Shown: piece after piece, positions 53,940 to 60,377 of the stretch | How the letters are laid out: every line of letters starts with the position of its first letter | Position numbering within the stretch: the first letter of the stretch is position 1 | Source of the DNA: Neobacillus rhizosphaerae | GTDB taxonomy: Bacteria > Bacillota > Bacilli > Bacillales > Cytobacillaceae | Direction: 5' to 3' | Length of the DNA: 60,377 nucleotides | Assembly (NCBI RefSeq): GCF_937468385.1 | Contig: NZ_CALBWS010000034.1 | Coordinates: 1 to 60,377, forward strand | Position numbers and translations under genes: made by a program | The notes under the pieces: generated by a model | What the model was told of the DNA's origin: nothing | Database searches by the model: none | What the model saw: the letters and a program-made list of their open reading frames with translations, nothing else

Positions 53940-54647
53940 TTATTTTTTCATCGTTTTTAATAGGAATTTCGGCAAAATTAACTGCCGTTTCCAGCGCCAC
54001 GGCTCTTTCATCAATCGGTAAAACCATTCAAGGCCAAGTGATTGGAAAACTTCTGGTGCTCGTTTGAGATTGCCGGATATCACATCATAGGAACCGCCAA
54101 CCCCCTGAAAAACAAAGGGAGTCACTTGATTCATGTGATTGACAATCCAATATTCCTGGGCTGGACTTCCTAATGCAACAAACATAATCTCCGGTTGATG
54201 CTGATTAATCGTATCAACGATTACCTGTTCATCTTTTTCATAACCATGTAAGGTACCGACAATTTGGATACCCGGGATTTGTTTTTCAAGTTCCGTCTTC
54301 GCCGCATCGGCTACTCCCGGCTTTCCACCATACAAAAAGATTCGTTTCCCTTGCTCTGCAGCTGTTTTGCAGAGCTTTAGCATCATATCAATCCCGGTCA
54401 CACGGCTTTTCACCTGGCCGCCTTTTAGCTTCGAGGCTAAAATAACGCCAATTCCATCTGGAATCTGGTAATCGGCACGATTCAAGAGCGTTCTGAGTGC
54501 CTCATCCTCTTGTGCCTTCATGATTTTTTCCGGATTGATGGCCACGATAAACGATTTCTTCTTGTGTTCGATATCCTGCATTAATAACGAGGCGAGCTGG
54601 TCGTAATCATAATTACAAACATCAACGCCGAGAAAGTTTTCTTTCAT
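53940..54647 (-). CDS. WecG/TagA/CpsF-family glycosyltransferase
   Basis: 235-aa GT26 enzyme. In Bacillus TagA transfers ManNAc to lipid-linked GlcNAc, the committed step of teichoic acid linkage-unit synthesis; WecG adds ManNAcA. Motifs: catalytic-region IPDGIGVILASKLKG, RVTGIDMM, LYGGKPGVAD, ALGSPAQEYWI and VGGSYDVISGNLKRAPEV. The ATG 54647 follows AGGTGGG. The neighbouring UDP-ManNAc dehydrogenase makes a ManNAcA donor plausible; ManNAc itself is the alternative. Confidence 0.9.
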   Translation of the reverse strand: MKENFLGVDVCNYDYDQLASLLMQDIEHKKKSFIVAINPEKIMKAQEDEALRTLLNRADYQIPDGIGVILASKLKGGQVKSRVTGIDMMLKLCKTAAEQGKRIFLYGGKPGVADAAKTELEKQIPGIQIVGTLHGYEKDEQVIVDTINQHQPEIMFVALGSPAQEYWIVNHMNQVTPFVFQGVGGSYDVISGNLKRAPEVFQSLGLEWFYRLMKEPWRWKRQLILPKFLLKTMKK

Positions 54648-54682
54648 AATGTCCCACCTGATTTTCATTTAGGCTTCTCACG

Positions 54683-54723
54683 TGAAACTAACTGTGGCAA
54701 AGCATTTTTGCCGCAGTTAGTTG
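54683..54723 (-). terminator. Terminator of the UDP-ManNAc dehydrogenase gene
   Basis: Minus strand AACTAACTGCGGCAAA...TTTGCCACAGTTAGTTT, a 16-bp stem with one mismatch, 6 nt after the stop. Confidence 0.8.
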
Positions 54724-54728
54724 TTTAT

Positions 54729-56003
54729 TTAACTATTTTTAGAATCCCCTAACACTCGTAGATCAAAACCTTCTTTGACCCAAGCTTCACGCGGGAGGCA
54801 ATTTTTTGTATCGAGAACAATTTTTGAACGAACAAGATTGGCCGTCTGCTTTGGATCGAGAATCTTAAATTCGTCGTGCTCAGTTAAAATGAGGACAATA
54901 TCCGCATTTTTCAATGTTTCTTCCAGCTCTAGTGATTGCTGAGGTAATTTCTTTTCATGAATATGTGGATCATAAGCAGTTAGCTCAAGATTGAGCTCAT
55001 TTAAATGGTGAACGACCTCAACAGATGGACTTTCACGCATATCATCAATGTTAGCTTTAAAGGACAAGCCTAAAACAGCCACTTTTGGATTTTTAATTTG
55101 ATGCTGTTCCGCAATGGCTTTAACTTTATTAGCCACATAAAGCGGCATCGAATCATTTGTTTGACGGGCAAGATGAATAATTTTTGCATTTTCTGGATCC
55201 TGCTCAACGAGGAACCATGGGTCGACTGCGATACAGTGACCGCCAACACCCGGACCTGGAAGGTGAATATTGACGCGTGGGTGATGGTTGGCAAGCTTAA
55301 TTGCCTCCCACACGTTGACACCCATATTCTCACTGACTCGTGCCAGCTCGTTGGCAAAGGCAATGTTCACATCACGGAACGTGTTTTCAATAACCTTAAC
55401 CATTTCAGCGGTTGTCGCATCCGTTATGAAAATTTCCCCTTTAACAAAGGCACGGTAAAGGTCTCTCGTTTTTTCTGAGGATTCTTCGTTAATGCCGCCG
55501 ACGATCCGACTATTATTAACAAGTTCTTCAAAGACGCGCCCAGGAATAACGCGTTCAGGTGAGTGGGAAACGAGCAATTCTGTCCCTATTTCAAGTCCAC
55601 TTTCTTTTAATATTGGAATCATAATATCCTCAACAGTACGCGGTGGAACGGTCGACTCCAAAATGACTAAGTTGCCTTTTTCAAGATAAGGTACAATCGA
55701 CTTTGTGGCCGCTTCAACATATTTCATATCAGCGGTTTTATCCGAGTTGATTGGTGATGGAACCGCGATAATAAAGATGTCTGCTTTTTCCGGAGTAGTT
55801 GAAACCGTTAAATTTCCACTATCAATCGCAGCATTAAGCCGCTCTTGTAGTCCGTTTTCTTCAATATGAAGCTGTTTATGTTGAATTTTTTCAACGGCCG
55901 CAGCATTAACGTCCACACCATGAACATGCAGGCCATTATTAGCAAACATAACAGATGTTGGGAGACCAATATAACCAAGACCAATGACACAAATTTTATT
56001 CAT
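54729..56003 (-). CDS. UDP-N-acetyl-D-mannosamine dehydrogenase-like enzyme
   Basis: 424-aa nucleotide-sugar dehydrogenase, NAD-dependent: N-terminal Rossmann CVIGLGYIGLPTS, central ESTVPPRTVEDIM and HSPERVIPGRVFEEL, catalytic cysteine in GPGVGGHCIAVDPWF, and C-terminal GLSFKANIDDMRESP. The motif set fits WecC (UDP-ManNAc to UDP-ManNAcA) better than UDP-glucose dehydrogenase. ATG 56003 sits seven bases after AAGGAAG; the TTG before it is unlikely. The UDP-GlcNAc 2-epimerase that would supply substrate is not in the window. Points to an acidic polymer. Confidence 0.9.
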   Translation of the reverse strand: MNKICVIGLGYIGLPTSVMFANNGLHVHGVDVNAAAVEKIQHKQLHIEENGLQERLNAAIDSGNLTVSTTPEKADIFIIAVPSPINSDKTADMKYVEAATKSIVPYLEKGNLVILESTVPPRTVEDIMIPILKESGLEIGTELLVSHSPERVIPGRVFEELVNNSRIVGGINEESSEKTRDLYRAFVKGEIFITDATTAEMVKVIENTFRDVNIAFANELARVSENMGVNVWEAIKLANHHPRVNIHLPGPGVGGHCIAVDPWFLVEQDPENAKIIHLARQTNDSMPLYVANKVKAIAEQHQIKNPKVAVLGLSFKANIDDMRESPSVEVVHHLNELNLELTAYDPHIHEKKLPQQSLELEETLKNADIVLILTEHDEFKILDPKQTANLVRSKIVLDTKNCLPREAWVKEGFDLRVLGDSKNS

Positions 56004-56358
56004 CAAGAAACTTCCTTTCCAACTATACTTTAAATGACAATAATCTTATATTATTCTTTGACCGATATTATCTACCCATCAATGAATGACGATTAAATTT
56101 TTACAACTAATTGTAACAAAAAAAAGAATGAAAAGAAACTCTGAGCCGCAAATGGTGTCGAATTTCCAGCCTTTTTGCTCTGTAGTTCACGTAAATGTTA
56201 AAGTTTCTTAGACCTACTATTGCAATCTACCAACCATCCAAGTTATGTCTTGGCTAAGGAAATGGTGCCAATAGCATGGAAATCTATTTAATGGCTCGAT
56301 TCACAGGACAAAATAAAAAGCGAAACCGTTATGAATGTTTCGCTTTCAACATATTTCC
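56004..56358. other. Intergenic dehydrogenase / NlpC gene
   Basis: About 350 bp. Apart from the terminator at 56311-56345 and the upstream region of the dehydrogenase operon I see no gene or structured element. Confidence 0.55.
56311..56345 (-). terminator. Terminator of the NlpC/P60 gene
   Basis: Minus strand AAAGCGAAAC...GTTTCGCTTT stem followed by TTATTTTG, 14 nt after the stop. Confidence 0.88.
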
Positions 56359-57111
56359 TTATTGAATCCAGGCACCATTACTATCCAATGCATAATCGCC
56401 GATTGTTGTATCTTTTGCCATTGTTCCATCATTATAAAAGAAGTACCATTTCTCTCCTGAATAAACCCAGCCCGTGAGCATTGCACCATTCGAGTTTAAG
56501 TAATACCAATTATCTCCATCTAGCAACCAGCCTTTTTTCATCGCACCGTCTGTTTCCGCTAAGTAGTACCAATGGCTATTATCTTTAAGCCAGCCCGTTT
56601 GCTTTACAGAATTTTTATAATAGTACCAATTACCGCCGGATAGGACCCAGCCGTTATTGTAGTTACCGATTCGCTTCGAGCCAATGTACGTGTTCGTGTA
56701 GTAAGCTTCTGATAAAGAACTAATTTTTACACCTGTAGAAGTCGATGCATGAACGAACTTGTCACCGCCTAAAGAAATTCCTACATGTGAAGCTCCAGCC
56801 TTATATGTACTAAAGAATACTAAATCACCTTTTACTAAATTGCCTTTTGAAACAGCTTGTCCTTGTGAAAATTGATCTGCTGCTGACCGAGGCAAAGAAA
56901 CACCCGCTTGCTTATATGTATAACTAGTAAACCCAGAACAATCAAATCCATTTGGAGATGTTCCTCCCCATACATACGGAACACCCAAATAATCAAGAGC
57001 TATATTCGTAACCGTATCTCCCATTGATGCTGCTTCTGTTTTATGTCCACCGATTAATCCGCTCAAGAGTAAAGAACATGATAGTAAACCACTTATGACT
57101 AGCTTTTTCAT
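56359..57111 (-). CDS. NlpC/P60 endopeptidase with choline-binding-type repeats
   Basis: 250-aa secreted peptidoglycan endopeptidase (gamma-D-Glu to diaminopimelate or similar bond). Signal peptide to about 28; NlpC/P60 domain (about 30-145) with catalytic Cys58 (FDCSGF), His109 (ASHVGIS) and His121 (FVHAS). Four GW...WYY repeats (about 153-250) end with NDGTMAKDTTIGDYALDSNG, the same end module as the nucleotidase at 34752 and the glucosaminidase at 57481. Single-gene unit. Confidence 0.92.
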   Translation of the reverse strand: MKKLVISGLLSCSLLLSGLIGGHKTEAASMGDTVTNIALDYLGVPYVWGGTSPNGFDCSGFTSYTYKQAGVSLPRSAADQFSQGQAVSKGNLVKGDLVFFSTYKAGASHVGISLGGDKFVHASTSTGVKISSLSEAYYTNTYIGSKRIGNYNNGWVLSGGNWYYYKNSVKQTGWLKDNSHWYYLAETDGAMKKGWLLDGDNWYYLNSNGAMLTGWVYSGEKWYFFYNDGTMAKDTTIGDYALDSNGAWIQ

Positions 57112-57268
57112 GATAACCTCCTTGTTTCTTCTTCTCTCTCTTTTGTTAATACTAGTATCTCATAAAAGATACTAAATTTAATTTACAGTTATTTTTTAAT
57201 AGTATTACAGGAATGTTTCAAAAATTGATCTTTTTCGACTTTTTTTGGATTTTTTTAATAAAATGTTG

Positions 57269-57298
57269 AAAAAACAGGCAAAATAGCCTGCTTTTTTT
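57269..57298. terminator. Bidirectional hairpin upstream of the NlpC gene
   Basis: CAGGC / GCCTG with flanking A6 and T7 runs. On the minus strand it lies after the glucosaminidase terminator and before the NlpC gene, perhaps a second barrier. Confidence 0.7.
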
Positions 57299-57429
57299 GT
57301 GACTTTAAAACTATTGAATTTATCAGTAGGTTACTAATATGTGGTGAATCATGTCGAATTTTCTGTGAAATACTAGGTGGTTTTTCGACTCCCGGGCCGC
57401 CTCATCTTGCTTTATTACTATTTTAAAAT

Positions 57430-57474
57430 AGAAAAAGAACCACCCTGAGCTGTTCATAAGGGTGATTCCTTTTT
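57430..57474 (-). terminator. Terminator of the glucosaminidase gene
   Basis: Minus strand AAAGGAATCACCCT...AGGGTGGTTCTTT hairpin (with a bulge) followed by TTTTC, close behind the stop. Confidence 0.75.
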
Positions 57475-57480
57475 GATTAA

Positions 57481-58980
57481 TTAGATCATTGCACCATTTT
57501 TTCCTAATCGGTACTTGCCAATAGTTGTGTTGGCTGCCATATGACCATCATTGTATAGGTAATACCACTTGCGGCTGACCAATACCCAGCCTGTTTGCAT
57601 CGTACCGCTTTTGTTCATGTAGTACCACTTGCCCCTAGTGGAAACCCAGCCCGTCTTCATGGCACCATTTCCATCAAGAAAGTACCATTTGCCGCCCGTG
57701 CTTAACCAGCCAGTCTTCATGACACCACCATTATCGAGATAATACCACTTACCTCCTGAATACAACCAGCCAGTTTGCATAACCCCAGACTGGTTGAGGT
57801 AATACCATTTGCCGCCCGCTTGCAGCCAGCCCGTTTTAAGGGTCCAATCTTGATTGTAATAGTACCATTTACCCTCTAAGTTTTTCCATCCTGTATTTGC
57901 GGTGAAAGCGGTAAATTCCTTGGCAATTTGAGCGATTTTGCTTGCCCATGCCTCATCGGATGAGTATTGATGATAGGTGGAATTAAATCTCATATTATCA
58001 AGGGTCGGCTGTTGATAGGGGTCTAAGGAATTCTTCATTAATGTATCCCTATTTACATACGTTTGATTGATAAATATCGCCCCAGCAACAATTCCGCTGC
58101 TTTTTGAAAAATAATTATAGGCATCAGTTAGAGGTTGAAGATCATTTGCATTGATCCCATAGTAATTATATTTATTTGCGACAATCCCCGAAGTACCCCA
58201 ACGTGTCTCTAATCCTGAATGTGCTACAAGATAAATTGCATTTAATCCTGTTTGGTTTTGGGCTTCAATATAGGAAGACCCCATTCCTGTCATTAACGTA
58301 TTTGTCCATTTTGTTTTGTAGTTAATGAACTGGTTAATGGCATTAGCCGTTACGTTAGCATTTGTGTTCAAGGGTGTGAAAATAGAAATACTATTTGTGG
58401 TCGTTCCTTTTTTTCCAAATTCAAATGGGATGACATTGCTGCCGCCGGTAATGGACATAAACTGTTCTTTTTCAAGATACCAGTTGTAAATCCAGCCCTG
58501 TTTCTTGGGTTCATCTACGGTTTCAATTTTGTAATATTTGGTATCAGGGGTTACCTCTAGGACATAAACCTTCGAATTGTCAGGAATTTTATCGAACGGA
58601 GTCTCAGACCCATCTGAGGTATGCCGAAGATTCCTTTCCTTTTTTACAAGCCAGGTTTGATTTTTGATATCACTGTTCAAGTAGGCTCTATGCACCCAGC
58701 CTTCTCGTCCATCTTCCATGCGAATTTTTGCTGCATAGTCTTTTTCGCTTAGAATGGTTACTTTGTCGTTATAGGATAATTCGGCATACCGCGTATAACT
58801 TGGACTTAAATGAATTTGATGGTCTGAAAGCTCTTCGAAATTCCGATAGACCGGTAGCTTGATCGAAGTTACAATCATATTCGGTTGTTCGGCCGCCTCT
58901 GCCTGTTTCAATGATGTGCCATTAAAAATCCCGAGTAATAATACAAACATTAAGAAACTACCAATTACTTTATTTTTCAT
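57481..58980 (-). CDS. Secreted N-acetylglucosaminidase with SH3-like and choline-binding-type repeats
   Basis: 499-aa autolysin. Signal peptide to about 30; two SH3b-like segments (about 38-105 and 110-172); a glucosaminidase domain (about 215-375) with the likely catalytic Glu258 in HSGLETRWG and the NYYGIN motif; six GW...WYY repeats (about 377-499) ending with NDGHMAANTTIGKYRLGKNG. It cleaves the GlcNAc-MurNAc glycan. The repeat module is shared with two neighbours and probably fixes it to a wall polymer. Start ATG at 58980. Confidence 0.91.
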   Translation of the reverse strand: MKNKVIGSFLMFVLLLGIFNGTSLKQAEAAEQPNMIVTSIKLPVYRNFEELSDHQIHLSPSYTRYAELSYNDKVTILSEKDYAAKIRMEDGREGWVHRAYLNSDIKNQTWLVKKERNLRHTSDGSETPFDKIPDNSKVYVLEVTPDTKYYKIETVDEPKKQGWIYNWYLEKEQFMSITGGSNVIPFEFGKKGTTTNSISIFTPLNTNANVTANAINQFINYKTKWTNTLMTGMGSSYIEAQNQTGLNAIYLVAHSGLETRWGTSGIVANKYNYYGINANDLQPLTDAYNYFSKSSGIVAGAIFINQTYVNRDTLMKNSLDPYQQPTLDNMRFNSTYHQYSSDEAWASKIAQIAKEFTAFTANTGWKNLEGKWYYYNQDWTLKTGWLQAGGKWYYLNQSGVMQTGWLYSGGKWYYLDNGGVMKTGWLSTGGKWYFLDGNGAMKTGWVSTRGKWYYMNKSGTMQTGWVLVSRKWYYLYNDGHMAANTTIGKYRLGKNGAMI

Positions 58981-59161
58981 GCGTTTCTCCTCTCAATCGT
59001 ATATCTTGTATTCTATTAATAAGATTATCATAGATTCCAATTTATTTTCTATAAATAGTTTGGATATTTGTCAAGAAATGTTAAAAAATGTACATACATT
59101 TAGTCTACTGAGTAAGAATCTTTTTGTAAAATTAACTTAGAGTTATGAAAGGGAGTGGAAT

Positions 59162-60067
59162 ATGTTTAAAAAGCCTCGGACTGAATCATTAAAATTAAAG
59201 CTTTTTAGATTTTTAAACACTCGAATGGAATTATCGTCAAAAGATAAGCAGTACTATTTAAATCTTGAAAAGGGCTTTGAAGGGGAAGTGATGTTTGATT
59301 TATTGACCAAAAAGCTTCAGACTGATTGTTTGATATTAAACGATTTATTGCTTGAGGTTAACAACTCAAAGTTCCAAATTGATACCCTCATTATATCTCA
59401 GGAAACCATATCCCTTTTCGATGTAAAAAATTATGAAGGCGATTTTTATTACGAATCAGGGAATTTCTACTCGAAATCTAAATCAGAAATTAAGAATCCG
59501 CTAGACCAATTAAAACGATGTGAATCCCTGCTTCGCCAAATGCTCCAATATCATGATTTCAAATTACCTATTGAGCCATGGGTGGTTTTTATCAACCCCG
59601 AGTTTACCCTATATCAAACACCTCAAAACATGCCTATTATCTTTCCGACACAGATTAATCGTTTTTTGAAAAAATTAGACAGTATGCCATCCACGCTAAC
59701 TGGGAGACACATAAAGCTTGCTGACAAACTAGTTGCGATGCATCAAATTGAATCACCATATCCCCAGTTACCCCCATATGCCTATGATCAACTGCAGAAG
59801 GGAATCACCTGTTCAATGTGCCACTCATTTTCGATTTCTGTTGGAGAAAAGAATATAGTTTGTGATGAATGTGGGTGTGAGGAGAAGGTCGAATCTGCTG
59901 TTTTACGGAGTGTGGAGGAGTTAAAACTTCTTTTTCCAGATTGGAAAATTACCACTAATCTGGTTCAGGAGTGGTGTAGGGTGATTGAATCAAAAAAAAC
60001 AATCCGAAAGATATTAAAACGTAATTTTAGAGCTATGGGTTATGGACAATGGTCTTGTTACGAGTGA
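59162..60067 (+). CDS. NERD (nuclease-related) domain protein
   Basis: 301-aa cytoplasmic protein. The NERD domain (about 35-150) shows GFEGEVMFDLL, QIDTLIISQETISLFDVKNYEGDFY (the D...ExK-like restriction-endonuclease core), followed by a zinc-cluster region (CSMCH, CDECGCEE; about 215-245) and a helical tail. NERD proteins are thought to process DNA, but no function is established. AAGGGAG precedes the ATG. Its C-terminal third resembles the orphan protein at 28716-29099. Confidence 0.85.
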   Translation: MFKKPRTESLKLKLFRFLNTRMELSSKDKQYYLNLEKGFEGEVMFDLLTKKLQTDCLILNDLLLEVNNSKFQIDTLIISQETISLFDVKNYEGDFYYESGNFYSKSKSEIKNPLDQLKRCESLLRQMLQYHDFKLPIEPWVVFINPEFTLYQTPQNMPIIFPTQINRFLKKLDSMPSTLTGRHIKLADKLVAMHQIESPYPQLPPYAYDQLQKGITCSMCHSFSISVGEKNIVCDECGCEEKVESAVLRSVEELKLLFPDWKITTNLVQEWCRVIESKKTIRKILKRNFRAMGYGQWSCYE

Positions 60068-60377
60068 ATTGTAGTTTTTTATTGAAGTACAAACTTTAAA
60101 ATAATTTCAATTTTGGATAATTCCTAAGTGCGTCGCCAAGTGTGTCGACTGGTGACCACTTTTTCGTTTTTTCCTCGATTTCGGCCACCAATAGCCTTCA
60201 TTGGTTACCACTTTTTCGTTTTCCCCTCGAATTCGGTCACCAATAGCCTTCATTGGTTACCACTTTTTCGTTTCCCCCTCGATTCCGGTCACAAATGGTC
60301 TTCATTGGTTACCACTTTTTCGTTTCCCCCTCGATTCCGGTCACCAATGGTCTTCTTTGGTTACCACTTTTTCGTTT
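60068..60377. repeat. 52-bp tandem repeat array running off the window
   Basis: Units start at 60149, 60201, 60253, 60305 and 60357, exactly 52 bp apart, each with TTGGTTACCACTTTTTCGTT followed by a CCCCTCGAATTCGGTCACC-like stretch. Units 3 and 4 are almost identical; the first is more divergent. Every unit is repeated throughout, with no unique spacers. No gene is seen from 60068 to the window end. Confidence 0.9.

Larger units (their letters stand above)
57112..57480. other. Intergenic NlpC gene / glucosaminidase gene
   Basis: About 370 bp with two hairpin terminators (57269-57298 and 57430-57474) and presumably the NlpC promoter. I looked for a c-di-AMP riboswitch, common before such hydrolases, and do not see it. 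Confidence 0.5.

Noticed and set aside
57112..57480. c-di-AMP (ydaO) riboswitch before the NlpC gene
   Set aside because: The region is a plausible place for one, but I cannot find its conserved core or pairing pattern.
60149..60377. Possible CRISPR array
   Set aside because: The whole 52-bp unit is repeated; there are no unique spacers and no cas genes.

Overview
The window comes from a low-GC, spore-forming, Gram-positive bacterium of the Bacillaceae (Bacillus/Neobacillus-like). The evidence is the conserved Bacillus subtilis gene neighbourhood minJ-ctpB-ftsX-ftsE-cccB-yvjA-prfB-secA-hpf-comFC-comFA-degV-degU-degS-yvyE-tagO, the spore coat (CotF-type) gene, a textbook sigma-H promoter in front of hpf, and AGGAGG-type ribosome binding sites throughout. 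Genus assignment is inference.

Layout. (1) 1-9639: division, cell-wall and translation housekeeping genes on the minus strand (minJ, ctpB, an M23 coiled-coil hydrolase, ftsX, ftsE, cytochrome c551 cccB, a YitT-family membrane protein, prfB with its programmed frameshift). (2) 9968-21309: a block absent from the B. subtilis prfB-secA junction. It has a SEC-C/TPR protein, a small secreted protein, then six minus-strand genes forming an apparent extracellular electron-transfer system. In transcription order these are two membrane-anchored NapC/NirT-type cytochromes (10 and 12 CxxCH motifs), a TPR protein, an NHL beta-propeller protein, a secreted hexahaem cytochrome whose haem spacing resembles Geobacter OmcS, and a secreted Ig-like/octahaem cytochrome. 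That is 36 c-type haem sites in four proteins. (3) 21855-33362: secA, hpf, a CotF-like gene, comFC, comFA, an orphan NERD-protein tail, degV, degU-degS and yvyE. The late flagellar genes that lie between comFC and hpf in B. subtilis are missing, as is comFB. (4) 33540-60067: a cell-wall polysaccharide region. It has two tagO paralogues, a wall-anchored YfkN-like nucleotidase, an LCP ligase, galU, glycosyltransferases, an O-antigen-ligase-like polymerase, an O-acetylation pair (MBOAT plus DHHW), two Wzx flippases, a LicD protein, a TagA/WecG transferase and a UDP-ManNAc dehydrogenase. Two peptidoglycan hydrolases follow, carrying the same choline-binding-type repeats as the nucleotidase, and then a NERD-domain protein.

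How the parts could work together (inference). Region 2 would take electrons from menaquinol through the NapC-like cytochromes, across the thick wall, to a secreted multihaem filament or surface cytochrome; a Rex/Fnr-like operator lies inside the cluster. Region 4 would build, O-acetylate and attach a glycopolymer, and three surface enzymes share one repeat module that could bind that polymer.

Intergenic repeats are prominent: a 190-bp hairpin-rich element present twice, two families of imperfect repeats with the same 21-nt period, a 52-bp tandem array at the right edge, and a 45-bp near-perfect palindrome. No tRNA, rRNA, CRISPR array, transposase or riboswitch was recognised.
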